Source of the DNA: Terrisporobacter othiniensis | GTDB lineage: Bacteria; Bacillota; Clostridia; Peptostreptococcales; Peptostreptococcaceae | DNA: 63,970 bases | Direction: 5' to 3' | Assembly: GCF_000808015.1 (NCBI RefSeq) | Contig: NZ_JWHR01000047.1 | Span: 1-63,970, forward strand | Shown: piece by piece, positions 37,659 to 46,743 of the stretch | How the letters are laid out: the number at the start of each line of letters is the position of its first letter | Position numbering within the stretch: position 1 is the first letter of the stretch | Notes under the pieces: generated by a model | The model's database searches: none | What the model saw: the letters and a program-made list of their open reading frames with translations, nothing else | Told to the model about the DNA's origin: nothing | Program-made: the position numbers and the translations under genes

Positions 37659-39005
37659 CTAAAGTCTTTTTTCTAATTCTTCTTTTTCTTTTTCAAATCC
37701 TGGCTTGCCTAATAAAGCAAACATATTTTTCTTGTATGCTTCAACACCTGGTTGGTCAAATGGATTTACTCCTAATAAATATCCACTTATCCCACAAGCT
37801 TTTTCAAAGAAGTATACTAAGTATCCAAAATTGTACTCATCTAATGTAGGTATGTTGATTAATAAGTTTGGAACTTGACCATCAGTATGAGCAAGTAAAG
37901 TTCCTTGGAATGCTTTTTCATTTACAAAATCTAAAGTTTTTCCACTTAAATAGTTAAGTCCATCTAAATCATTTTCTGCTGATTTTAATTCTATGGCTCT
38001 TCTTGGTTTTTCCACATTTAAAACTGTTTCAAATAAGATTCTCTTACCATCTTGAACGTATTGTCCCATTGAATGTAAATCAGTTGAAAAATCTACTGCT
38101 GCTGGGAATATACCTTTTTGGTCTTTTCCTTCAGATTCTCCATATAATTGTTTCCACCACTCACTTACAAAATGTAAACTTGGCTCATAGTTTACTAGTA
38201 ATTCTATATCTTTGCCTTTTCTATGTAAAACATTTCTAACAGCTGCATATTGATAGCAATCATTTTCTGCTAAGTTAGCTGTAGAGTAATTTTCGCGAGC
38301 ATCATTAGCACCTTGCATCATTGCATCTATATCAAGACCTGCTGTAGCTATTGGCAATAAACCAACTGGCGTTAACACTGAGAATCTGCCTCCAACATCA
38401 TCCGGTATTACAAAAGTTTCATATCCTTCTTCATCAGAAACTTGTTTCAATGCACCTTTACTTGCATCTGTAGTTGCATATATTCTTTTTGCAGCTTCTT
38501 CTTTTCCGTATTTATTTTCTAAGAATTCTTTTAATACTCTAAAAGCTATAGCTGGTTCAGTAGTAGTTCCTGATTTAGATATAACGTTTAATGATACATC
38601 TTTATCTTTTATTATATCTAATAAGTCCATTAAATAAGTTGAACTTATATTGTTCCCTGCATAATATATTTCTGGAGTCTTTCTTTCTTCTTTATTTAAA
38701 TTATTTCTAAATGAATGACCTAGACATTCTATGGCAGCTCTAGCCCCTAAGTATGAACCACCTATTCCTATTACTATCAATACATCAGAATCTGATTGTA
38801 TCTTTTCAGCAGCTTTTTTTATTCTTGCAAACTCTTCTTTATCATAGTTATTAGGAAGGTCTATCCAACCTAAGAAATCATTACCTAAACCTGTTTTGTT
38901 ATGAAGCATTTCGTGTGCAACATCAACATAAGGTTGTAATGCATCTACCTCTTCCTTAGCAAAAAAACCTAAGGCTTTACTATAGTTAAAATTAATTTTG
39001 TTCAT
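37659..39005 (-). CDS. pgi: Glucose-6-phosphate isomerase
   Basis: This glycolytic enzyme interconverts glucose-6-phosphate and fructose-6-phosphate. The 448 residues match the short Firmicute form. [16 protein letters not shown] and [19 protein letters not shown] are the two sugar-phosphate blocks, and [20 protein letters not shown] is the C-terminal PGI signature. The start has AAAGAGGGAGTAAAATT. It is monocistronic. Confidence 0.97.
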   Translation of the reverse strand: MNKINFNYSKALGFFAKEEVDALQPYVDVAHEMLHNKTGLGNDFLGWIDLPNNYDKEEFARIKKAAEKIQSDSDVLIVIGIGGSYLGARAAIECLGHSFRNNLNKEERKTPEIYYAGNNISSTYLMDLLDIIKDKDVSLNVISKSGTTTEPAIAFRVLKEFLENKYGKEEAAKRIYATTDASKGALKQVSDEEGYETFVIPDDVGGRFSVLTPVGLLPIATAGLDIDAMMQGANDARENYSTANLAENDCYQYAAVRNVLHRKGKDIELLVNYEPSLHFVSEWWKQLYGESEGKDQKGIFPAAVDFSTDLHSMGQYVQDGKRILFETVLNVEKPRRAIELKSAENDLDGLNYLSGKTLDFVNEKAFQGTLLAHTDGQVPNLLINIPTLDEYNFGYLVYFFEKACGISGYLLGVNPFDQPGVEAYKKNMFALLGKPGFEKEKEELEKRL

Positions 39006-39150
39006 AATTTTACTCCCTCTTTTTATAGTATTTATATCATAAAATTATATCATAAAATAGGTTTACCTTCTTGTTAAAAAATTGTTTAATTCATATTATT
39101 TTTTTCTCGCATTAGTTAATTTTTAACCTTCTATACAAAAATATAAAAAA

Positions 39151-39177
39151 CCTTAGAAATAATTACTATCTCTAAGG
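39151..39177 (-). terminator. Terminator of the Na/Pi cotransporter gene
   Basis: CCTTAGA and TCTAAGG form a hairpin that is followed on the minus strand by TTTTTT. Confidence 0.8.
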
Positions 39178-39190
39178 CTTTATTGGTTAT

Positions 39191-40813
39191 CTATTTTTCA
39201 TTTACACTTTGTGCTATAACTTGTTGAGCTATATTTACAGCATGATCTGAAACTCTCTCTAAATTAGTTATTATTTCTAAGTAAATAATACCATTGTCTA
39301 TACTACACATATTATTATTTAATCTTCTCATGTGATTTACTCTACATGATTTTTCCATAATATCTACTTGTTCTTCCATTTTTATTACTTTACAAGCAAG
39401 GTCTACATCTGATGTTCTCATAGATTCTAATGCATAAGTATAAGTTGATAAAACTTTGTTATACATATCATTTAATTCATTTTTTGCATGATCTGAAAAT
39501 ACAACATCATTAGCTATACTATTTTCACCTAATTCTGCTAAGTTTTCAGCATGGTCACCTATTCTTTCTATGTCATTTACTGTGTTAAACAATGAATCTA
39601 TCACTTCTCTTGATTCTTCATTTAAAGGTGCCTTAGATAATTTTAGTAAGTAGCTTAATATAGTTTTTTGTAATTCATTTATTGTTTTTTCTTTTTTTAA
39701 TGTGTTAGATAAATCTTTTTGAGATTTTTCCATTATACCTCTCATTGCACAGTCTAAACTTTGTTTTGATTTCTCACCCATTCTTAATGTTTCTTTCTCA
39801 ACATTTAGTAAAGCTATTGAAGGTGTTTCAATCATTCTATCATCTATAAATTTTACAACTTTTACATCATCGTCTTCTAAATGTGAGTCTGGAATTAATC
39901 TAGTTGCTAATTTTATTATCATTTTATTAAATGGTAATAATATTAATGTTGATGCTATATTGAATATTGTATGAACATTAGCAATTTGTCTTGCAACATT
40001 ATTTGGATCTATATAAGTTACTCCAGCAACAACTATTTTATTTAAGAATAATAAGAATATTACTGTTCCAAGTATATTAAATATTAAGTGTATAAGTGCT
40101 GCTCTTTTTGCGCTTATGCTTGCACCTATACTTGATAATAAAGATGTTACACAAGTTCCTATATTTTGACCATATAATATTGGTAAAGCACTATTAAGTG
40201 GTATTAACCCTTGTGATGCTAAAACAACTAGCATACCCATTGATGCACTTGAGCTTTGTATTATTGCTGTTATACCAAATCCTAGTAATAATCCTAAGAT
40301 TGGATATTTACCAAAAGTAAGTAATGCATTTGTAAATCCTTGGTATTCTGATAATGGTTGCACAGCTTCTTTCATGAAGTCCATGCCTGTAAATAATATA
40401 CCAAATCCTATTAAAACTTCTGCAATATGTTTAGTTTTTGGCTTTCCACCGAATAAATAAAGAATTATACCTATTCCTAAAGCTACAGGAGCTAGTCCAT
40501 TCATATCTATAGATACTAATTGAGCTGTTACTGTTGTCCCTATATTAGCACCCATTATAACTCCTACTGCCTGTGGCAATGTCATTATACCAGCATTAAC
40601 AAAACCAACTACCATTACTGTAGTGGCACTTGATGATTGGATTACAGCTGTTACTAATGTCCCAACAAGAACTCCCATAAATATATTACTCGTCAGAAGT
40701 TCTATAATCTTTTTCAGCTTACTTCCAGCTGCCTTTTCTAGGGCTTCTCCCATAAGATTCATTCCAAATAAGAATAATCCTAATCCACCCATAATACCGA
40801 TGATTATTTCCAA
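39191..40813 (-). CDS. Na/Pi cotransporter family protein with PhoU domain
   Basis: The 540-residue protein has an N-terminal membrane part with two inverted Na/Pi (NptA/YjbB-like) repeats, each carrying a QSS motif: GTLVTAVIQSSSATTVMVVG and GITAIIQSSSASMGMLVVL. Residues 335-540 form a PhoU-like helical domain with DRIGDHAENL-like NDIERIGDHAENLAEL and TNLERVSDHAVNIAQQV. It probably moves phosphate with sodium, or exports it, with its own regulatory domain. It starts at a TTG behind AAGGAGG. No Pho box was seen upstream. Confidence 0.9.
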   Translation of the reverse strand: MEIIIGIMGGLGLFLFGMNLMGEALEKAAGSKLKKIIELLTSNIFMGVLVGTLVTAVIQSSSATTVMVVGFVNAGIMTLPQAVGVIMGANIGTTVTAQLVSIDMNGLAPVALGIGIILYLFGGKPKTKHIAEVLIGFGILFTGMDFMKEAVQPLSEYQGFTNALLTFGKYPILGLLLGFGITAIIQSSSASMGMLVVLASQGLIPLNSALPILYGQNIGTCVTSLLSSIGASISAKRAALIHLIFNILGTVIFLLFLNKIVVAGVTYIDPNNVARQIANVHTIFNIASTLILLPFNKMIIKLATRLIPDSHLEDDDVKVVKFIDDRMIETPSIALLNVEKETLRMGEKSKQSLDCAMRGIMEKSQKDLSNTLKKEKTINELQKTILSYLLKLSKAPLNEESREVIDSLFNTVNDIERIGDHAENLAELGENSIANDVVFSDHAKNELNDMYNKVLSTYTYALESMRTSDVDLACKVIKMEEQVDIMEKSCRVNHMRRLNNNMCSIDNGIIYLEIITNLERVSDHAVNIAQQVIAQSVNEK

Positions 40814-40974
40814 TTGTATTCCTCCTTAGTTACATTTAATCATTGACTATTATATTCTGCTTTTAATCCTAAATAAAAAATCTTTTACTACTATGTATTT
40901 ATGATTTAACGCATAAACATTATATCATAAATTTTCGTTAAATTTTTTTATCAATTCGACTATAATTGTTAAAA

Positions 40975-42576
40975 TTATTTAACAATTGGACAATATTTTT
41001 CAATGATCTTTTCTGCACATTTTATACCATCAACTGCAGCTGTAACTATTCCTCCTGCATAACCAGCACCTTCCCCACATGGGTATAGATTTTTAGTACT
41101 TACTGATTGCAAAGTTTCTTCGTCTCTTACTATTCTTACTGGAGCAGATGACCTTGTTTCTACACCTGTTAACACAGCATCATACATTGCAAATCCATTC
41201 AATTTTCTATCAAGAGATAATAAAGCTTCCTTCATTGTGTTTGTAACAAACTCAGGTAAACAGTCCCTTAAATCAGCTCCTGTTACGCCTGGCTTATATG
41301 ATGGCTCAACCTTTCCTATATCTGTAGTAATCTTGTCATTTAAAAAATCTCCTACTAATTGCATAGGTGCATTATAACTTTTACCACCTAATTCATAAGC
41401 TAGTTTTTCATATTTTCTTTGGAATTCAATCCCTGCTAAAGGATGACTATTGCCAAAGTCTTCTGGTGTAACATTAACTAAAAATGCACTATTTGCATTT
41501 ACCTTGTCCCTAGCATGTTCACTCATACCATTTGTCACTACTTCAAATTCATTTGATGCAGATGCTATTACAGTACCTCCAGGACACATACAGAAGGAAT
41601 ATGCTGTTCTTCCGTTAGATGTATGCTCTATTAGTCTATAATCCGCTGCTCCAAGCCTTGGATGATTATAGAATTCTTTATATTGAGATTTATTTATTAA
41701 TTCTTGAGGATGTTCTATTCTAGCTCCAATAGCAAATGGTTTTTGAATAATTTTTACACCTTTGCTATATAACATCTCATAAGAATCTCTCGCACTATGA
41801 CCAACAGCAAATATTACATTGTCACATTCTACTCTTTCTTTATCATTAACTATTACTGCTTTTATACTGTCATTTTCTACTTCTATATCTGTAACTTGAG
41901 TATTAAATCTTACTTCCCCACCAAGTCTTTTTATTTCTTCTCTTATATTTTTTACAACATTTTTAAGTATGTCAGTTCCCACATGTGGTTTATGAGAGTA
42001 CAGTATATCATCAGGTGAACCAAAGTTTACAAGCTCTTCTAAAACCTTTCTACATCTGATATCCTTTATTCTTGTTGTAAGTTTACCATCTGAAAAAGTA
42101 CCTGCTCCACCTTCTCCAAATTGTACGTTTGAGTTATTTTTAAATACTCTATTGTTCCAGAAATTATTTATATCTTTTGTTCTCTCATCCACATCTAATC
42201 CTCTTTCAATTAATAGTGGATTATATCCTCTTTGTGCTAAAAGTAGGGCTGCAAATAAACCTGCTGGACCACTTCCTACAACAACTGGTCTATTGTTTAT
42301 TTTATTACTTCCATGTTGAACGCCCACATAATGAGGTTGTTTTACTTCAACTATATCCTTTAGACATTTTTTTAATAACTTTTGTTCATTTTTAAGTTCA
42401 ACATCTACAGTATAAACAAAATCTATTTTTCCTTTTTTCCTTGCATCTATAGACTCCTTAAAAATATGATATTTTATCAATTCATTTTCTTTTATTTTTA
42501 ATTTATTTAATACTAACTTTAGTATTTTTGACTTATCCTCATCAATACTAATTTTTATATTCGATACTCTTAACAT
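40975..42576 (-). CDS. FAD-dependent oxidoreductase (NAD(P)/FAD-binding, uncharacterised)
   Basis: The 533-residue flavoprotein has an N-terminal ferredoxin-like region (about 1-90, SNIKISIDEDKSKILKLVLN) and then a dinucleotide fold PVVVGSGPAGLFAALLLAQR with GLDVDERTKDI behind it. Family blocks include FGEGGAGTFSDGKLTTRIKD, CMCPGGTVIASASNEFEVVT and the C-terminal YPCGEGAGYAGGIVTAAVDG. Such proteins are widespread in Clostridia; some are annotated as dehydrogenases but the substrate is unknown. The start taken is the ATG at 42576 behind AAAGGAGAAAAAA; the upstream in-frame ATG lacks a site. Confidence 0.88.
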   Translation of the reverse strand: MLRVSNIKISIDEDKSKILKLVLNKLKIKENELIKYHIFKESIDARKKGKIDFVYTVDVELKNEQKLLKKCLKDIVEVKQPHYVGVQHGSNKINNRPVVVGSGPAGLFAALLLAQRGYNPLLIERGLDVDERTKDINNFWNNRVFKNNSNVQFGEGGAGTFSDGKLTTRIKDIRCRKVLEELVNFGSPDDILYSHKPHVGTDILKNVVKNIREEIKRLGGEVRFNTQVTDIEVENDSIKAVIVNDKERVECDNVIFAVGHSARDSYEMLYSKGVKIIQKPFAIGARIEHPQELINKSQYKEFYNHPRLGAADYRLIEHTSNGRTAYSFCMCPGGTVIASASNEFEVVTNGMSEHARDKVNANSAFLVNVTPEDFGNSHPLAGIEFQRKYEKLAYELGGKSYNAPMQLVGDFLNDKITTDIGKVEPSYKPGVTGADLRDCLPEFVTNTMKEALLSLDRKLNGFAMYDAVLTGVETRSSAPVRIVRDEETLQSVSTKNLYPCGEGAGYAGGIVTAAVDGIKCAEKIIEKYCPIVK

Positions 42577-42672
42577 TTTTTTCTCCTTTATGGTACTTCT
42601 ATATTTTATATTACCTATTATATTTACCACTAAAAAAAATACCTAGACATAAATTTTCACATATTACTCAAA

Positions 42673-42713
42673 AAAAATCAAAAGCCAGGAATTTACCAAA
42701 GCCTTTGATTTTT
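42673..42713 (-). terminator. Terminator of the 125-residue protein gene
   Basis: AAAATCAAA and CTTTGATTTT pair around a loop and are followed by a run of seven T on the minus strand. Confidence 0.75.
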
Positions 42714-42750
42714 CATAAAATTATTATTTATTTTTAGCTGTTAAATACTA

Positions 42751-43128
42751 TTAGTCTCTTTTAGTAATAAGACCTCTTATAACTTTCATATTGTTAAATA
42801 CCTTTTCTAAGAAATCTTCAGCTTCATCATTGTCTAATAATGTTATTTCTAATTGATCTCCTTGTGGTATATCTTTCATTTCACAGTATTTCTTTGCTGT
42901 ATCTAATAATTCATCTTTCTTTTCTGAAGATAAATCAAAGTCTTTATAGTCAATTATTATGTATTGTTTTACTTTTTGTTCTTTACCTTCATTGTATCCT
43001 ATTTCTATATGATAAATTACAGCATATAAATTGCTAGGACTTTCCTCACCATTATATACAGGTACTGCTGGATTCGATTTTATAAAGTTAGTTGATACTG
43101 CAATTCCATTTCCTAAACTAAGACTCAT
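42751..43128 (-). CDS. Unrecognised 125-residue protein
   Basis: I do not recognise a family. The product is soluble, acidic and without cysteine motif apart from one cysteine. It has the strings SLSLGNGIAVSTNFIKSNPA and NLYAVIYHIEIGYNEGKEQK, alternating as beta strands, and ends in a helical stretch EDFLEKVFNNMKVIRGLITK. The ATG has AAGAGGTAAAAAT and the gene has its own terminator, so it is probably real. It lies between the FAD oxidoreductase and the SEC-C protein gene. Confidence 0.65.
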   Translation of the reverse strand: MSLSLGNGIAVSTNFIKSNPAVPVYNGEESPSNLYAVIYHIEIGYNEGKEQKVKQYIIIDYKDFDLSSEKKDELLDTAKKYCEMKDIPQGDQLEITLLDNDEAEDFLEKVFNNMKVIRGLITKRD

Positions 43129-43222
43129 ATTTTTACCTCTTTCTCTATTATATATGTATTATTTTATCACCTTTTAGATATATTAAAACCTTTTTTTATA
43201 ACTTTTTATATTTTAAATACAA

Positions 43223-43257
43223 AAAATACTATTAAATGTAAAATTTAATAGTATTTT
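43223..43257 (-). terminator. Terminator of the SEC-C protein gene
   Basis: AAAATACTATTAAAT pairs with ATTTAATAGTATTTT, a perfect 15-bp stem, and TTTTTTG lies nearby on the minus strand. Confidence 0.85.
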
Positions 43258-43296
43258 CTTATAAATATAATAAATTTTAATAATAATAAATTTATT

Positions 43297-44328
43297 TTAT
43301 GATGCTCTTAATTCTTTATATCTTTTTCCTAAGGTACGAGGACTTATTTCATATTTTTCAGATACTTGAGCTTGAGTTATAATTTCTCCTGCATCTTTCT
43401 TAATATAGTATTCTATTGCTGCAGCCCATCCATTTTCATTACCTTTTATTGATTTGTTAGATTTAAGAAAGCCCTTCCATAAATCCAATCCTTTTTGTAA
43501 ATATTTATCTTCTATATTACTTTTTAATACATCATATATATTTACATCTAAATTATTGTCTACTTTAGTTTCAGTCATATTTTTTATGTTAGTATTTAAT
43601 GAATTTACAACATACGATTCATCATTTAATAATATTTGTTGTGCAAATTTATAAATTAGCTCACTATTATAAATTACAAATTCTTTTATATTCTTTAACT
43701 TTTTATTATTGTTAGCCTTATAAGATTGTTTAATGCTATCAAGTATTATACTTACATTTTTATTTGATACCTTTATGCATTCATCAACCATTATATTCAT
43801 ACCTTGTACATTTATTGGCCTTCCTATTATACTTTCACCAACTTTTAAGTTTTTAAACGCATCAATATCTTCCACTATTATTTTATTATCATTAAAATAG
43901 TCTCTAATTATTGATTTTGTAGTTCCTATATCTTCAATTTTAAATATGCTTACATTAGATTTCATCATTGATGATAATATATTTCTTTGATTTTTATTTA
44001 AAGTTAATTTATTATCGTTTATAAACATATTGGTTATTGTATTTCCCTTATCATTTCTATAATCATGCATAAAATATGTATTATATTGCTTATCTAGCAT
44101 ACAGTTACTTTCTTGTGAAATATGAAATTTCTTTAAGCATTCCTCTCTATATTTATGGAAACTTGATGATTTCGAATACTCACATATTTTATTTTCCATA
44201 TTTTTATACAAACCTTTTGCATATAATGTTTTATTTCTTGTAAATTCTATTAGCTGATTTTTTTGTAAGCAACATTTTTTATACTTCTTTCCACTACCAC
44301 AAGGACATAGTTCATTTCTACCTATCAA
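43297..44328 (-). CDS. SEC-C zinc motif protein with C-terminal helix-turn-helix
   Basis: The 343-residue protein begins with an SEC-C zinc motif (ELCPCGSGKKYKKCC, residues about 6-20), has a long middle part I do not recognise (about 25-280, lysine and asparagine-rich), and ends with a helix-turn-helix: GWAAAIEYYIKKDAGEIITQ followed by AQVSEKYEISPRTLGKRYKE. This tail resembles the cyclin-like or sigma-type DNA-binding end of other clostridial SEC-C proteins. It may act as a DNA- or RNA-binding regulator. It starts at a TTG behind AGGAGTGAAGATAAC. It is a single gene downstream of the pilus cluster. Confidence 0.72.
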   Translation of the reverse strand: MIGRNELCPCGSGKKYKKCCLQKNQLIEFTRNKTLYAKGLYKNMENKICEYSKSSSFHKYREECLKKFHISQESNCMLDKQYNTYFMHDYRNDKGNTITNMFINDNKLTLNKNQRNILSSMMKSNVSIFKIEDIGTTKSIIRDYFNDNKIIVEDIDAFKNLKVGESIIGRPINVQGMNIMVDECIKVSNKNVSIILDSIKQSYKANNNKKLKNIKEFVIYNSELIYKFAQQILLNDESYVVNSLNTNIKNMTETKVDNNLDVNIYDVLKSNIEDKYLQKGLDLWKGFLKSNKSIKGNENGWAAAIEYYIKKDAGEIITQAQVSEKYEISPRTLGKRYKELRAS

Positions 44329-44410
44329 GTTATCTTCACTCCTTCACTATTTTTTAAGCACGGCCATATATACTTGATTTTATATTAGAATTTATCTTTC
44401 ATTTATATTG

Positions 44411-44556
44411 CTAGTTATTATTATCAATTTGCTTTTTCCATAGTTTCATATAATAATTTGGACTTCCATACTTTAATAATAATTTTCTAGAAATTAGACT
44501 ATTATCCTTCTAAATTTATTAACAATCGTACTACCATTTTCATTATAAATTTTCAT
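44411..44556 (-). pseudogene. Frameshifted small ORF after pilO
   Basis: From an ATG at 44556 (weak site TTGGAG) the frame reads MKIYNENGSTIVNKFRR and soon stops. A neighbouring frame continues as KDNSLISRKLLLKYGSPNYY, MKLWKKQIDNNN, and ends with TAG at 44411. One extra base in the AGAAGG region would join them into a peptide of 48 residues. It lies 40 bases after the pilO stop, so it could be a decayed last gene of the pilus cluster. The evidence is only frame continuity. Confidence 0.3.
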
Positions 44557-44595
44557 AAAACTCCAATTCATAAATCATTACCTTATCTTATTACT

Positions 44596-45057
44596 TTATA
44601 TGACTTTAATTGTCATTATGCAATCTACATAATTCTTCTCATTTCCCTTTTCATTTTTAGGATTTTTTATATCCATATTTTCAATTTTATAATTTAGATT
44701 CAAGCCATTTAAAACGCTTTCTATTCCTTTAATTTTATCCAAGTTTCCTGATACACTTAGTTCAATGGATGAGTATGGCTTATTATTTTCATCTACTTCA
44801 TCAAACTTGTTTATAAAATTAATATCTAAACTTGAATCCATTTTATCAATTATCTTAATTACTATGTCATCGCTTAAATCCATCGTTTCATCGTAACAAT
44901 CACCTTTATATTCTGGTTCTACTTCTGTCAGTTTAGTTCTCTCCTGCTCCAAAGCATTAATTTTAGTGTTCATAGTATAAGAAGTACCTATACTGACTAC
45001 CACAAATGTCATTATGGCAATGCATACCTTTTTTAATTCCTTTTTATTCTTGAACAT
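44596..45057 (-). CDS. Type IV pilus assembly protein PilO-like
   Basis: The 153-residue protein has one N-terminal helix (KVCIAIMTFVVVSIGTSYTM, about 10-29), a short coiled region, and a ferredoxin-like fold tail (IELSVSGNLDKIKGIESVLN). This matches the PilO component of the inner-membrane alignment complex. The ATG lies just behind the pilN stop, with AGGAGGC within pilN. It is the last recognisable gene of the pilus cluster. Confidence 0.7.
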   Translation of the reverse strand: MFKNKKELKKVCIAIMTFVVVSIGTSYTMNTKINALEQERTKLTEVEPEYKGDCYDETMDLSDDIVIKIIDKMDSSLDINFINKFDEVDENNKPYSSIELSVSGNLDKIKGIESVLNGLNLNYKIENMDIKNPKNEKGNEKNYVDCIMTIKVI

Positions 45058-45494
45058 TATTCAAAGCCTCCTATCTCATATATTGCATGAAAATATAACT
45101 TATTATTTTTATTTTCTACATTAGTTACAGAAAAATTTTTTATATTATCCATAGATTTTAATTTATCTAGTATTTCTAAACTCTTACATTTGCCCTCTAT
45201 ACTTACTTTATTATTTTCAACAGACAGCCTTTCAACATTTGAAAAGCCTAATAGATTATATATTTCATTTGTATCATTTACCAATGTACTTTTTTTCTTT
45301 TCAACCGCTTGCTCTACATTTGATTGCACAATTGTTTTAGTATTATTTATATCTTCTTTCAAGTTATTAATAGATTTTATGCTTGTATAACTTTGAAAAA
45401 TTAATAAGTATATTAATATTATTACAGTACACTTAAAATATTTTTCTTCTCGCTCCTCTTCTTTAAAAAAATTAATTAATGCCTTTTTTCTCAT
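45057..45494 (-). CDS. Type IV pilus assembly protein PilN-like
   Basis: The 145-residue protein has a basic cytoplasmic start (KKALINFFKEEEREEKYFK), one membrane helix (CTVIILIYLLIFQSYTSI), a coiled coil (NLKEDINNTKTIVQSNVEQA) and a C-terminal ferredoxin-like fold (VSIEGKCKSLEILDKLKSMD). This is the PilN layout. It starts directly after the pilM stop codon and overlaps pilO, so the genes are translated together. In C. difficile the second pilus cluster has a fused pilMN; here they are separate but abutting. Confidence 0.72.
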   Translation of the reverse strand: MRKKALINFFKEEEREEKYFKCTVIILIYLLIFQSYTSIKSINNLKEDINNTKTIVQSNVEQAVEKKKSTLVNDTNEIYNLLGFSNVERLSVENNKVSIEGKCKSLEILDKLKSMDNIKNFSVTNVENKNNKLYFHAIYEIGGFE

Positions 45495-46313
45495 CTATAT
45501 TATCATCCCCCATGCTGGTAAATGATCTAATGTCATATCTATAACCTCTTCATCATTTTTTAAAATCAATCTATCTTTAATATTTAATTTTTTAATTTCT
45601 AGGCTATTTATAAAGCCATCGCTTATTCCGTAATAATATGTATTTTCATCATAAGAAGATTTATTTATGGAATATTGAGTATTATTTTTTTCCACAACAT
45701 AAGATTCAATAATTTTTTTATCAAAAACTGTATTTAAAATCATATCTTGACCTCTATTTTCTATTATAGTTACTTTATCATCATTACTATTTGATAAATC
45801 AATTACTCTTAAATCTATAAGCTTTTGTAAAATATCAAAATTAATATATAGATATTTTTTCTTTATTTTTAAATTTTCACTTATAGATTTGCAAATATCT
45901 ACATATTTCTTTGGAAATAAGATTCCTTGCACTGACCCCTTTCCCTTAGTATTAATATTTTCTTTATATTTTATTACATAATTTTGTAAATTTAATGGCA
46001 TGTATCCACCTATTTCATATTTAATTTACTGAATAATTTCTTTTTTATTTTTAGATTTTATATTTTGTATATTTCTAATAATAACTTCGCTATTTTGTAT
46101 ATTGAAGTATATATTTTTTAATCTTTGATTGGATATTTCTTTTGTTAATTTTGTGATTTCATCTATATATGTATTTTTTTCTTCATTATTTAAGTCATTG
46201 CTTCCCATTTCATAGCTCATTTTATTCTCTATATTGCACTTATTTCTATTTTTTCTTATTAATAATATTTCTGTAGTTTTATTATTAATATTTACAATAA
46301 GATACTCCTTTAT
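45495..46313 (-). pseudogene. pilM: Interrupted pilM (type IV pilus actin-like protein)
   Basis: One continuous frame spans the gene, broken by an in-frame TAA at 46026-46028. Upstream of the stop, EYLIVNINNKTTEIL, then RLKNIYFNIQNSEVIIRNIQ match the first actin-like domain of PilM; downstream, IKYEIGGYMPLNLQNYVIKY is the PilM block that directly follows in family members. At the 5' end the ribosome binding site GGAGGTGA (46318-46325) is followed by TTTT and then ATA AAG GAG, so the expected start codon is ATA, not ATG. The shorter pieces 46026-46220 and 45495-46001 each begin at an internal ATG. Total length would be about 272 residues, short for PilM. Confidence 0.75.
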
Positions 46314-46375
46314 AAAATCACCTCCACAAAATTATTATTTATTCTATCTTAAATTGGCTAAGGTGTAACCACAGT

Positions 46376-46726
46376 TTAATTAGGCTTTGGATAAAATGTT
46401 TCAGTCCCTATCTTAACTGTTACAGAATCTCCTTGTGCTGTTACAATAAATTCATTGCCTTTTACCGATTTTGAAATTGGTACAAATTGAATATATCCAT
46501 CACTTTGTAAATCACTTGGTTCAACTGACGTATTCCCATCACTTATAGATATCATTGCAGCTGTTGCTAAATTAGCAGCTGTAGCATAATCAGCATTTTT
46601 CTTGGCATTTTCTTGAACCTTTGAATATTTTGTTACTGCAATACTAGATAAAATTCCGATTATAGTAATAACTATTACCATTTCAATTAGGGTAAACCCT
46701 CTTCTTTTCTTTTTTAGTATAATCAT
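46376..46726 (-). CDS. Type IV pilin
   Basis: The 116-residue prepilin has a short basic leader and the cleavage motif RRGFTLIEMVIVITIIGI: processing would fall after the glycine, leaving phenylalanine and glutamate at +5. The hydrophobic helix runs to about residue 33 and a small globular domain follows (ISDGNTSVEPSDLQSDGYIQ). The start chosen is the ATG at 46726 because AGGTAACTAAA lies between it and the in-frame ATG at 46741, which is part of the site ATGGAGG. It is the only pilin of the cluster and would be the major or sole subunit. Confidence 0.88.
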   Translation of the reverse strand: MIILKKKRRGFTLIEMVIVITIIGILSSIAVTKYSKVQENAKKNADYATAANLATAAMISISDGNTSVEPSDLQSDGYIQFVPISKSVKGNEFIVTAQGDSVTVKIGTETFYPKPN

Positions 46727-46743
46727 TTTAGTTACCTCCATTT

